Below, piece after piece: positions 23,170 through 31,408 of a DNA stretch of 64,000 bases. The number at the start of each line of letters is the position of its first letter. The stretch's first letter is position 1. The notes under the pieces are model-generated. The model was given only the letters and a program-made list of their open reading frames with translations, had not been told where the DNA came from and did no database searches. This DNA is from Exobacillus caeni (GTDB taxonomy: Bacteria; Bacillota; Bacilli; Bacillales; Guptibacillaceae), in NCBI RefSeq assembly GCF_005747095.1, contig NZ_SWLG01000001.1:62001-126000 (forward strand), written 5' to 3'. A program made the translations under genes and the position numbers.

Positions 23170-24021
23170 ATGATATATATAGGACTAACTGGCTGGGGAG
23201 ATCATGACGATCTTTATCCTGACAAAATCAATAGCCGAGATAAGTTAAAAGCATATGCATCGCATTTTCCGATCGTGGAAATCGATTCATCTTTTTATGC
23301 GGTTCAGCCTGAAAAGAATTATCAAAAGTGGGCAAGTGAGACGCCAGAAGGTTTTCGTTTTATCGTAAAAGCATATCAGGGGATGACAGGGCACCAAAGA
23401 GGAGAAAATCCTTTTGATTCCAGGGAGGAAATGTTCGGGGCTTTTAAAAAATCACTAACCCCTATAAGGGAGGCAAACAAGCTGCAAATGGTCTTGTTTC
23501 AATTCCCGCCGTGGTTTGATTGCAAAAAAGAACATGTTGATATTCTAAGATATTGCAAAGAACATATGGAGGATATCCCGGTTGCCCTGGAGTTTAGGAA
23601 TCAGACCTGGTATTTGCCGCAGTATTATGATAAAACCCTGGATTTTATGAGAAACGAAGGATGGATTCATACGGTTTGTGACGAACCCCAGGCTGGTATT
23701 GGCTCAGTTCCAATCGTAATGGAGGCGACTGATCCAGAAACAACTTTTGTTCGCCTGCATGGCAGAAATACGCAGGGATGGCTAAATCCCGGGGATAATA
23801 AAAAGTGGAGGGAAGTCAGATATCTCTATCATTACAATAAGCAAGAGCTGCAGGAATGGAAGGAACGGTTAAAAAGGCTTGAACAGATGTCTAAAAATAT
23901 TTTTCTGGTCTTTAATAACAATTCCGGGGGAGACGCAGCTGAGAACGCAAAGGAATTGATAGAGATGCTCGAGATTGAGTATACAAAGCTGAATCCAAGG
24001 CAAATGGACTTATTCGAATAA
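23170..24021 (+). CDS. yunF: DUF72 family protein (YunF-type)
   Basis: This 283-residue DUF72 protein has a TIM-barrel-like fold of unknown activity. Family hallmarks are the N-terminal YIGLTGWGDHDDLYP, the IDSSFYAVQPEKNYQKWASETP stretch, QFPPWFDC, VALEFRNQTW and the C-terminal FNNNSGGDAAENAKEL. It precedes yunE by 26 bases, and yunE-yunD-yunC follow on the same strand, the reverse of the B. subtilis naming order. The start ATG has AAAGAAAGGGAAAA upstream. No regulation is visible. Confidence 0.9.
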   Translation: MIYIGLTGWGDHDDLYPDKINSRDKLKAYASHFPIVEIDSSFYAVQPEKNYQKWASETPEGFRFIVKAYQGMTGHQRGENPFDSREEMFGAFKKSLTPIREANKLQMVLFQFPPWFDCKKEHVDILRYCKEHMEDIPVALEFRNQTWYLPQYYDKTLDFMRNEGWIHTVCDEPQAGIGSVPIVMEATDPETTFVRLHGRNTQGWLNPGDNKKWREVRYLYHYNKQELQEWKERLKRLEQMSKNIFLVFNNNSGGDAAENAKELIEMLEIEYTKLNPRQMDLFE

Positions 24022-24047
24022 CTTTTATTGTAGTACTGGAGGAACTT

Positions 24048-24866
24048 ATGGATTGGCTCATACTTATTTTTTTAGGATTAACAGCTGGAACAGTCGGGAG
24101 CCTTGTGGGTCTTGGGGGAGGAATTATCATTGTTCCGGGTTTGTTGATCTTCGGGAACTATACAAACTTACTACCGGCTTATTCGCCGCAAACCATTGTT
24201 GGGAGCTCGATCGTGATCCTTGTGGTTATCGGCCTTTCATCAACATTATCGTATATGAAGGAAAAAAGAGTTGATTATAAAAGTGGAGTTCTCTTTTTTG
24301 CCGGAAGCGGCCCGGGGGCTATAGCTGGTGCATGGCTTAACAAACTTGTATCAACCGATGGATTCTCGCTTTATTTTGGAATCTTCATGGTGATGATTTC
24401 TTTTTTATTGATGGTAAGAGACAGGATTAAACCGATAAAAACGATAAAAGGAATCGAGAGATCTTTTACGTATGAAACAGGAGAAATAGTAACATACCGT
24501 TATTCCCCTCTGATCGCCCTTTTGATTTCGTTTTTTGTTGGAGTTCTATCAGGTTTATTTGGTATTGGGGGAGGATCGTTAATGGTTCCGGCAATGATCA
24601 TTTTGTTCGGCTTTCCTGCTCCCGTTGCGATTGCAACTTCTATGTTTATGATCTTTTTATCAAGTGTTACCGGAGCAGCTGCTCACTTGATCCTTGGAAA
24701 TATTGAACTGTTTCTTATACTTGCTTTAATTCCGGGGGCCTGGATCGGGGCAAAGCTTGGTTCATATATAAATAAGAGATTAAAAGACCGGACCGTTATT
24801 ACTCTATTGCGCTGGATGCTTGTTATTGTTGGAATAAGGTTAGTCTGGCAGGGAATGTTTGGCTAG
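24048..24866 (+). CDS. yunE: TauE/SafE family membrane transporter (YunE-type)
   Basis: This 272-residue, eight-segment membrane protein belongs to the TauE/SafE (DUF81) family, proposed to export sulfite, sulfonates or related organic anions. The two family glycine motifs are visible: GSLVGLGGGIIIVPGLL near residue 15 and GLFGIGGGSLMVPAMI near residue 170, one in each half. Transport direction and substrate are not shown by sequence. It lies between yunF and yunD with short spacers and GGAGGAAC before the ATG. Confidence 0.9.
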   Translation: MDWLILIFLGLTAGTVGSLVGLGGGIIIVPGLLIFGNYTNLLPAYSPQTIVGSSIVILVVIGLSSTLSYMKEKRVDYKSGVLFFAGSGPGAIAGAWLNKLVSTDGFSLYFGIFMVMISFLLMVRDRIKPIKTIKGIERSFTYETGEIVTYRYSPLIALLISFFVGVLSGLFGIGGGSLMVPAMIILFGFPAPVAIATSMFMIFLSSVTGAAAHLILGNIELFLILALIPGAWIGAKLGSYINKRLKDRTVITLLRWMLVIVGIRLVWQGMFG

Positions 24867-24880
24867 GGAGGAAGATTGGA

Positions 24881-26299
24881 ATGTCGATTAAAACACTTCA
24901 TGTATACAGTACAAATGATTTGCACAGCCATTTTTCGAGCTGGCCTAAAGTTGCCTCTTTTTTGAAAAACGAACGCAAATTTCATGAACTTCAGGGTGAC
25001 AGCGTCTTACTTTTTGATATTGGTGACCATGCCGATCGTGTCCACCCTATGACAGAAGGCACCGGAGGTAAAGGAAACGTTGTTTTGTTAAATGAATTAA
25101 ACTACGATGACGTCACGATCGGCAACAACGAAGGCATTACTTTTTCAAAAGAAGAACTGGATCAAATGTATCAGGATGCCACGTTTTCTGTACTTGTTTC
25201 TAACCTTTACGATGAAAGTGGCAAACGGCCAGATTGGGTGAAACCATATAGGATCCATGAAATGAAAAACGGATTATCAGTTGGTGTCATCGGCATCACG
25301 GTACCTTATCATCTTTTTTATCAATTATTGGGCTGGAAGATCGTTGATCCGCTCAGTATTTTGCAAGATATCGTGAATGAAGTAAAAGAGAAGGCTGACA
25401 TCGTGATCCTTCTTTCGCATATGGGGCTATTCAATGATGAAGAAATCGCTGATCAAGTCGAAGGAATCGATCTTATTCTGGGAGCTCATACCCATCACTT
25501 AATCCACCAGGGGAAAAATGTAAAAGGAACATTGATAGCCCAATCGGGAAAAGATTGTCAGTACGTAGGGCAGGTTAAAATCGCTTACGATTCAACTTCT
25601 GGAGAGGTTGTGGAGAAAGAAGCGTATAGCGTTTCTGTTGAGCGAATGAAACCGGATAGCCGTACAGTGCAGCTCATCAATGAACTGGAGACGAATGCGG
25701 CGAGCAATCTGGGAGAAGTGATCACAGAGCTTAAGGAAACTATGAAGATATCCTGGGACCAACCATCTCCGTTTTCCAAAGAACTGGCTTCTGCTTTAAA
25801 AGAATGGTGCAACGCTGAAATCGGAATGGTAAATGCAGGGTTGCTTTTAGAGGACCTACAAGCAGGAGAGGTGACAAGGCTTGACCTGCATCGTGTCTGT
25901 CCGCATCCGATTAATCCGTGCATGGTAAAGTTGAAAGGAAGAGAAATTAAGGAGATTGCCGCCCAGGCTGTTACAAGCAAGATGGTAAACCTTGAATTTA
26001 AAGGCCTGGGTTTTCGGGGGAAAGTAATGGGAGTAATGGTCTATGATGGGCTTGAAGTCGAAACAAGGGTTCTTGATGACGGGTTGATCCATGTGAAGGC
26101 GATCACAAGGAATGGCGAGCCTCTCGAGATGGACCGGGAATACACCGTAGCAACGGTAGATATGTTTACTTTCGGGCAATTTTATCCGGAGATAAAGCAT
26201 GCACAGAAGGATTATTATTTGCCGGAAATGTTAAGGGATGTGCTCGCCTGGCATCTTAGACAGGAGTCCCTACTAAACAGAGATACCAACAACAAATAG
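24881..26299 (+). CDS. yunD: Metallophosphoesterase / 5'-nucleotidase family protein (YunD-type)
   Basis: This is a two-domain 5'-nucleotidase/UDP-sugar hydrolase-like protein of 472 residues. The N-terminal calcineurin-like domain has NDLHSHF (residues 11-17), DIGDHAD, GNNEG where most members have GNHE, LLSHMG and GAHTHH. The C-terminal nucleotidase domain begins near residue 280. There is no signal peptide, so it acts in the cytoplasm, unlike the secreted enzymes of this family. The GGAGGAAG site fits ATG 24881. The substrate is uncertain; a nucleotide or nucleotide sugar is likely. Confidence 0.9.
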   Translation: MSIKTLHVYSTNDLHSHFSSWPKVASFLKNERKFHELQGDSVLLFDIGDHADRVHPMTEGTGGKGNVVLLNELNYDDVTIGNNEGITFSKEELDQMYQDATFSVLVSNLYDESGKRPDWVKPYRIHEMKNGLSVGVIGITVPYHLFYQLLGWKIVDPLSILQDIVNEVKEKADIVILLSHMGLFNDEEIADQVEGIDLILGAHTHHLIHQGKNVKGTLIAQSGKDCQYVGQVKIAYDSTSGEVVEKEAYSVSVERMKPDSRTVQLINELETNAASNLGEVITELKETMKISWDQPSPFSKELASALKEWCNAEIGMVNAGLLLEDLQAGEVTRLDLHRVCPHPINPCMVKLKGREIKEIAAQAVTSKMVNLEFKGLGFRGKVMGVMVYDGLEVETRVLDDGLIHVKAITRNGEPLEMDREYTVATVDMFTFGQFYPEIKHAQKDYYLPEMLRDVLAWHLRQESLLNRDTNNK

Positions 26300-26377
26300 T
26301 TGTTATTGCCTTGCTCCCGACATATAGATAGAGTGAGCCACAATTTGGATGATATCACTATAGGGAGCGTGAGCGGT

Positions 26378-26680
26378 GTGATAACGATGAAACCAATCTT
26401 AATAGAAGGCCATCCGTTTACTGCAATAAGTGTACAGCTTCCAAAGACAAACTTTCTCGCGGTAACTGGCGAGAATGGATATATTATGTGCGGTGCTCTT
26501 GATGTAGCCCTTTTGAACGAGAAGCTGAAAGACAGAAGAATACTTGCCGGCAGGGCGGTTGGAGTAAGGACAATCGAGCAATTGCTGGAGGCTCCGCTGG
26601 AATCGGTTACGTTAGAAGCTGAATCCAGAGGAATAGTTGCGGGTACGGTCGGAAAAGACGCACTGCTGAAAATGATGTAA
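26378..26680 (+). CDS. yunC: DUF1805 family protein (YunC-type)
   Basis: This ~100-residue conserved protein of unknown function matches YunC: PILIEGHPFTAISVQLPKTN near the start, then GYIMCGALDVALLNEKLKDR and GRAVGVRTIEQLLEAPLESVT. I choose GTG 26378, 10 bases after AGGGAG; ATG 26387 is the alternative. The frame is open further upstream, but those codons run through non-conserved sequence. It is 78 bases after yunD and 82 before yunB. Confidence 0.88.
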   Translation: MITMKPILIEGHPFTAISVQLPKTNFLAVTGENGYIMCGALDVALLNEKLKDRRILAGRAVGVRTIEQLLEAPLESVTLEAESRGIVAGTVGKDALLKMM

Positions 26681-26762
26681 GGTTAATTAAATAAGACGGG
26701 CAGAAAATTGTCCATAGTTCCCTCCTTTTTGCATATACATTAGCAAGAAGGGGGGTTTTTCC

Positions 26763-27533
26763 TTGTTAAACAAGCGAAGGAAGGTACGCGGAAGTGGTCC
26801 GCTTCCTTTTCGATATGTGTTTCTGATCTCTTTCATCATTTTTATCGTGTTAACAGTACAGGGTCTGTGGATTGTGGAAAAAGGATTAAAACCAACCTTA
26901 ATGGAATATGCCAAAATAGAAACACAAAGGATCGCAACACTCGCAATTAATGATGCATTAACCCAGAAGATGACAGAGGAGTTTACGGAAGAAGAATTAG
27001 TAAAGCGAGTCACGAACCAGAATGGAGACGTGGCAAGTATAGAAGTTAACCAGGAGGCGGTACTTCGAATGCTTGCCGAGTCAACTATACGAGTTCAAAA
27101 TTTCTTGAAAAGCGTAGAAGAAGGAACACTCGATTATTGGGCACAGCAAAATGATGTTGATCTAAAATTGCGTGACGGAGCAGGACAAAACGGGATTATT
27201 CACTACATTCCAATTGGGCAAGCATTTAACAATTCCCTCCTTGCTAACCTTGGACCGCAAATTCCAGTCCGGTTCACAGCGATCGGCGAAGTAAACACAG
27301 ATATTGTCCGAACGGTGGAGAAGGTTGGAATCAACAGTTATTTACTCGATATAAGTGTTCAGGTTGTGGTCGATGTAAGAGTGGTTATCCCTTTTGCGAC
27401 AGAAACAGAAAAGGTTAAAACAAGTATCCCGGTAGTCACAACAATCATAAATGGCGAGGTACCTAACTTTTATAATAACGGAGGAGGCAATCTTCCTAAC
27501 CCATCAATAGATGTAGAAGATCTGGAAAATTAA
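26763..27533 (+). CDS. yunB: Sporulation protein YunB
   Basis: This 256-residue protein has one N-terminal membrane segment (about residues 17-42) after a basic cytoplasmic tail and a large external domain. YunB is required for efficient sporulation in B. subtilis and is made in the mother cell under SigE. It shows IETQRIATLAINDALTQKM and repeated VVVDVRVVIPF-type strands. It starts at TTG 26763 with AAGGGGGG 8 bases upstream. A weak SigE-like pair (CATAGTT 26713, CATATACA 26732) precedes it. Confidence 0.88.
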   Translation: MLNKRRKVRGSGPLPFRYVFLISFIIFIVLTVQGLWIVEKGLKPTLMEYAKIETQRIATLAINDALTQKMTEEFTEEELVKRVTNQNGDVASIEVNQEAVLRMLAESTIRVQNFLKSVEEGTLDYWAQQNDVDLKLRDGAGQNGIIHYIPIGQAFNNSLLANLGPQIPVRFTAIGEVNTDIVRTVEKVGINSYLLDISVQVVVDVRVVIPFATETEKVKTSIPVVTTIINGEVPNFYNNGGGNLPNPSIDVEDLEN

Positions 27534-27537
27534 ACCG

Positions 27538-27566
27538 TTGCAGAGGCGAAACATTCGTATTATAAT
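27538..27566 (+). promoter_or_regulatory. Promoter of the lysine-riboswitch transcript
   Basis: TTGCAG 27538-27543 and a perfect TATAAT 27561-27566 are separated by 17 bases, about 30 bases before the aptamer. Confidence 0.75.
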
Positions 27567-27596
27567 GGTCAGGACAACGATATAAACCTTATCGAC

Positions 27597-27846
27597 ACGA
27601 TGAGGTAGAGGTGCATTGCTTATCAGTAAATGTTGTGAGGATGACAACTGTGATCAACATCGAAAGGGAGCTTTGCCGAAACAAAAATAAAGGTCAACTT
27701 TACTTTTGTTGGGGTGGCATTGAACAAGTGCCGCACTGTCATTATAAGAGATTTCTTATGATGGAGAACTACTGATCGGGACGGATACCGTTACATTGTT
27801 TAATGTTAAAAGCAATGATAGGTTGATGCCTATCATTGCTTTTTTA
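27597..27846 (+). promoter_or_regulatory. Lysine riboswitch (L-box) with terminator
   Basis: The conserved L-box blocks appear in order: GGTAGAGGTGC (27603-27613), AGTAA, GAAAGGGAGC..GCCGAA (27662-27680), GGGGTGGCATTGAAC, CCGCACTGTCATT and TGGAGAACTACTG (27762-27774). P1 can form from CGAT..GGTAG with CTACT.ATCG. A perfect terminator follows: AAAAGCAATGATAGG 27808-27822 with CCTATCATTGCTTTT 27829-27843 and a T-run, directly before the transporter's ribosome site. Lysine should repress the NhaC-family gene. I identified it by eye from consensus. Confidence 0.9.
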
Positions 27847-27880
27847 TATGTCCCAATCAAAAAATTAAAGGAGGTTACTC

Positions 27881-29455
27881 ATGGAAAACTCATTTCTTTC
27901 GGTTGTCCCGCCACTGGTTGCTCTGCTGATGGTGGTTATTACAAGAAGGGTCCTGGTGTCACTTGGCGTTGGGATTTTCTTAGGTTCGTTAATGGTAAAC
28001 AGCTGGAACATAAAAGCTGCATTTATACAAATCTATGATATTGTTAAAGGCTTGATCGTGGATGTGGAAAACGGCGGCCTTAATACCTGGAATATGTACA
28101 TCATTTTCTTTCTTTTCCTTCTGGGCATTATGACAGCATTCGTCTCTATTTCAGGGGGAAGCCGTGCGTTCGGTGAATGGGCGATGAAACGGGTCAAGTC
28201 TAGAGTCGGAGCACAGATTCTTACAGGTGTCTTTGGAATCATTATTTTTATTGATGACTATTTTAACAGTCTTGCAGTAGGGAATGTTTCCCGTCCAATC
28301 ACAGACCGACAGAAGGTTTCAAGAGCAAAGCTGGCTTATATTATTGATTCCACTGCTGCTCCAATGTGTATTATTTCACCGATCTCCAGCTGGGGAGCAT
28401 ATATCATTTCCATTATCGGAGGTATTCTTGTTACTCATCAAGTAACAGATATCGGTGCGCTTGAAGCGTTTATGAAAATCATTCCGATGAATCTATATGC
28501 AATCTTTGCGCTCATCATGGTTTTTGTCGTAGCTTATTTCAATCTTGATTTTGGCGCGATGAAGGAACATGAAGAAAGAGCGATGAATACTGGAGAGGTT
28601 CTTGATCCGAAGCGAGGAGCCGTTCCGGGTGAAACAACTGGACTTCCAGAAAGCGATAAAGGAAAAGTGTGGGACCTTGCGCTTCCGATTATTTTGTTGA
28701 TCGCCGGTACTGTTGCAGCGATGATCTATACTGGAATCGAGGCTGTTCAGGATGCTGGCGGTACAGTAACAGCACTTTCTGTATTTGAAAATACCGACGT
28801 TGCGACATCCCTTGTCTATGGTGCGATTGTTGGTGTCATCGCATCCCTTGTATCCTTCTTTTCGAAAAATATGGGTCTTAGCATATTCGGAAAGGGAGTA
28901 CTCAGCGGTATCAAATCGATGCTTCCTGCGGTTTACATCCTGTTCGTTGCATGGACGTTGATAGAAATCATTTCTGCACTCGGCACAGGAAAGTATCTAG
29001 CGAGCCTTGTAGATGGCAATATTGCTGTGGGCTTGTTGCCGGCAATTTTGTTCATCCTTGCCGGAATAATGGCATTTGCAACCGGAACGTCGTGGGGAAC
29101 GTTTGGAATCATGCTCCCGATCGCAGGTGAGATTGCTGCTGCTACAGACATTTCGCTAATTCTTCCGATGCTTGCAGCTGTTCTTGCAGGTTCTGTATTT
29201 GGAGACCATTGTTCACCGATTTCCGATACAACTATTCTTTCTTCTACAGGAGCTGGAAGCCATCATATTGACCATGTTATGACTCAGCTTCCTTACGCCC
29301 TGTTTGTAGCAGGAGTATCCTTAGTAGGATTTATAGTGCTTGGATTTACAAACAGCTTGCTGTTCGGTTTGGGCGTTACATTAATTGTGTTTGTCGCTGC
29401 AGTTTATTTCGCAAAGCCGAAACAAACTTATAAAAACGAAGAAGTTGTTAACTAG
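27881..29455 (+). CDS. NhaC-family transporter, probable lysine transporter
   Basis: This 524-residue membrane protein of the NhaC Na+/H+ antiporter superfamily has about 12 segments. Conserved polar stretches include IFIDDYFNSLAVGNVSRPITDR, IDSTAAPMCIISPISSWGAY, GTSWGTFGIMLPIAG and FGDHCSPISDTTILSSTGAG. Sequence alone would be labelled a sodium/proton antiporter, but the lysine riboswitch immediately upstream argues for lysine as substrate. Riboswitch-linked NhaC-type lysine transporters (named LysW) were proposed by comparative genomics. It starts at ATG 27881 after AAAGGAGGTTAC. It is a single-gene unit ended by a strong terminator. Confidence 0.88.
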   Translation: MENSFLSVVPPLVALLMVVITRRVLVSLGVGIFLGSLMVNSWNIKAAFIQIYDIVKGLIVDVENGGLNTWNMYIIFFLFLLGIMTAFVSISGGSRAFGEWAMKRVKSRVGAQILTGVFGIIIFIDDYFNSLAVGNVSRPITDRQKVSRAKLAYIIDSTAAPMCIISPISSWGAYIISIIGGILVTHQVTDIGALEAFMKIIPMNLYAIFALIMVFVVAYFNLDFGAMKEHEERAMNTGEVLDPKRGAVPGETTGLPESDKGKVWDLALPIILLIAGTVAAMIYTGIEAVQDAGGTVTALSVFENTDVATSLVYGAIVGVIASLVSFFSKNMGLSIFGKGVLSGIKSMLPAVYILFVAWTLIEIISALGTGKYLASLVDGNIAVGLLPAILFILAGIMAFATGTSWGTFGIMLPIAGEIAAATDISLILPMLAAVLAGSVFGDHCSPISDTTILSSTGAGSHHIDHVMTQLPYALFVAGVSLVGFIVLGFTNSLLFGLGVTLIVFVAAVYFAKPKQTYKNEEVVN

Positions 29456-29493
29456 AAGAGAAGCAGAGGCACAGCCTCTGCTTCTCTTCTTTA
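29454..29493 (+). terminator. Terminator after the NhaC-family gene
   Basis: A perfect 17-base stem: AGAAGAGAAGCAGAGGC 29454-29470 with its complement at 29474-29490, loop ACA. The U-run is short. Confidence 0.9.
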
Positions 29494-29618
29494 TAAGTTT
29501 ATTTACCTTTAGACTAATACAGTTTTATTTTCCGTGAGAAAAAGGTCCTACTTTGGGAAATGATTCAGGATTTGGAAATAAATTTAGTCAAAAAGCAACA
29601 AAAAAATTTAAGAATGCT

Positions 29619-29647
29619 TTGACAGGCATCAGCGTACTAGATATACT
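29619..29647 (+). promoter_or_regulatory. Promoter of the NSS transporter operon
   Basis: TTGACA 29619-29624, 17 bases, TATACT 29642-29647, a near-consensus sigma-A promoter. Confidence 0.8.
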
Positions 29648-29677
29648 ATAAGCAGAATTATCTGAAAAGAAAAAAGA

Positions 29678-29722
29678 TTTAAACCTTTATTTGGAAGGAG
29701 GACTACTGAAAAAAGGTTTAAA
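29678..29722 (+). promoter_or_regulatory. Leader hairpin with ribosome-site-like loop before the NSS gene
   Basis: TTTAAACCTTT 29678-29688 and AAAGGTTTAAA 29712-29722 are a perfect 11-base inverted repeat. The 23-base loop carries GGAAGGAGG, a strong Shine-Dalgarno not followed by a normal start codon. The true ribosome site AAGGGGGT lies just downstream. There is no U-run, so it is not a terminator. The function is unknown. Confidence 0.5.
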
Positions 29723-29742
29723 CAAATAAGGGGGTAAAAACA

Positions 29743-31245
29743 ATGGAAAATCGTGCGCAGTGGGGAACAAGGGCAGGCTTTATCTTAGCTGCTGTTGGTT
29801 CTGCAATCGGGCTTGGGAATATCTGGAGATTCCCGTATATCGCCTATGAAAATGGAGGAGGAGCATTCTTCCTGCCTTACCTGTTTGCACTTTTAACAGC
29901 GGGTATACCGATATTGATTTTAGAATTTACTCTGGGGCATAAGTTTCGCGGTTCAGCGCCGTTATCGCTATCACGCTTGAATAAAAAAGCAGAATGGCTT
30001 GGATGGTGGCAGGTCTTTATATCATTTGTTATTTCAACTTATTATGCGGTTATTATCGCATGGGCAATGTCTTATGCAGTCTTTTCTTTCAAGCTTTCAT
30101 GGGGAGATGACACGGAAGGATTCCTTTTTGGAGATTATCTGAAAGTAGCGGATCCAGGACAGGTAGGTAGTCTTGTGCCGGGTGTTTTAATCCCATTAGT
30201 GTTAGTTTGGGTCATCACCCTTGGAATTTTATTTAAAGGTATCAAAAAGGGTATTGAAGTTGCCAACAAAATTTTTATTCCTGCACTTGTAGTATTATTC
30301 TTGATCATTGTTATCCGTGCTTTAACATTAGAAGGTGCTGCAACAGGCCTTGACGCCCTGTTTGCTCCAAACTGGAACCGTATTATGGATGGAGAAGTTT
30401 GGGTAGCGGCTTATAGCCAGATTTTCTTTAGTTTATCGATCGCTTTTGCTATTATGATCACTTATTCTAGCTACCTTCCAAAAAAATCTGATATTACGAA
30501 CAATGCATTTATCACAGGGTTCAGTAACTCTGGATTCGAGCTTTTAGCAGGTATCGGGGTATTTAGTGCATTAGGTTTCATGGCTGCACAACAAGGTGTA
30601 GATGTTAGTGAAGTTGCCGGTGCTGGTATCGGTCTCGCTTTCGCAGTGTTCCCGGCCATTATCAACCAGATGCCGGTGATGAGTGAACTGTTTGGATTCT
30701 TGTTCTTTACATCACTTGTGTTAGCTGGTCTATCTTCACTAATTTCTATTTGTGAGACTTATATAGCTGGATTCCAGGAGAAATTTAATATTTCCAGAAA
30801 CAAAGCAGTTCTATATGGAGGCGGATTGTCCGCGATTATCTCTTTATTGTTTGCGACTAGAGGCGGTATTAACTTCCTTGATGTTGTAGACCATTTTGTA
30901 CTATCGATGGGTGTGGGTCTTTCTGGTCTTGTAGAAGTAATTCTTATTGCATGGGTGTTCAGAAAGCTTGGTGCAATGAAGGGCCATGCCAACGAGATTT
31001 CCGATATTAGACTTGGTTCATGGTGGACGATTTGCCTTGGAGTAGTCACGCCGATAATCCTTGGTTACATGATGATCCAGTCAATCTGGGTAGATATTAA
31101 AGAACCATATGGCGGCTATCCGGGTGACTTCTTGATTTACTCCGGCTGGTTGATCCTTGCACTGACACTTGTAGCTGGATTCCTGTTCTCTGCAAAGAAA
31201 TGGGATAGCAAAGTTGAAGTTAATGACAGCAAGGAGGTAAGCTAA
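29743..31245 (+). CDS. Sodium-dependent amino acid transporter, NSS family (MetP-type)
   Basis: This is a 500-residue neurotransmitter:sodium symporter. TM1 shows GFILAAVGSAIGLGNIWRFPYIAYENGGGAFFLPY, with the Na+/substrate-binding glycine pair, and about 12 segments follow. The presence of a 32-residue MetS-like partner right behind it matches the MetPS arrangement described in Corynebacterium for methionine and alanine uptake. The substrate here could be Met, Ala or another neutral amino acid. ATG 29743 has AAGGGGGT upstream. It is preceded by a strong promoter and an unexplained leader hairpin. Confidence 0.9.
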   Translation: MENRAQWGTRAGFILAAVGSAIGLGNIWRFPYIAYENGGGAFFLPYLFALLTAGIPILILEFTLGHKFRGSAPLSLSRLNKKAEWLGWWQVFISFVISTYYAVIIAWAMSYAVFSFKLSWGDDTEGFLFGDYLKVADPGQVGSLVPGVLIPLVLVWVITLGILFKGIKKGIEVANKIFIPALVVLFLIIVIRALTLEGAATGLDALFAPNWNRIMDGEVWVAAYSQIFFSLSIAFAIMITYSSYLPKKSDITNNAFITGFSNSGFELLAGIGVFSALGFMAAQQGVDVSEVAGAGIGLAFAVFPAIINQMPVMSELFGFLFFTSLVLAGLSSLISICETYIAGFQEKFNISRNKAVLYGGGLSAIISLLFATRGGINFLDVVDHFVLSMGVGLSGLVEVILIAWVFRKLGAMKGHANEISDIRLGSWWTICLGVVTPIILGYMMIQSIWVDIKEPYGGYPGDFLIYSGWLILALTLVAGFLFSAKKWDSKVEVNDSKEVS

Positions 31246-31246
31246 T

Positions 31247-31345
31247 ATGTCTGCTTCTGCAATCATTATGATGTTAATCGGTATGGGCGTTATCTGGGGA
31301 GGCCTTGCAGCAAGCATCATTCATGCTGTTAGAGTTTCTAAATAA
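31247..31345 (+). CDS. MetS-type small subunit of the NSS transporter, 32 residues
   Basis: This tiny hydrophobic protein, MSASAIIMMLIGMGVIWGGL followed by AASIIHAVRVSK, has one membrane segment (residues 4-25) and a basic tail, as in the MetS family of NSS accessory subunits. The start is one base after the transporter stop codon, with AAGGAGGT (31231-31238) inside the end of that gene. A terminator follows within 6 bases. Such short genes are easily missed by gene callers. The family assignment rests on size, topology and position. Confidence 0.88.
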   Translation: MSASAIIMMLIGMGVIWGGLAASIIHAVRVSK

Positions 31346-31350
31346 TAAGG

Positions 31351-31385
31351 AAAAGAACTGAGTCCAGCACTCAGTTCTTTTTTCT
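31351..31385. terminator. Bidirectional terminator between metS-like gene and yunA
   Basis: AAAAGAACTGAGT 31351-31363 pairs with ACTCAGTTCTTTT 31369-31381, with A-run and T-run on the two sides. It can serve both convergent units. Confidence 0.88.
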
Positions 31386-31408
31386 TATGCAACAAACACT
31401 TTCTACGA

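Noticed and set aside
27796-28038. 80-codon frame overlapping the lysine riboswitch terminator and the transporter start
   Set aside because: Out of frame with the transporter; it reads the terminator hairpin as protein.
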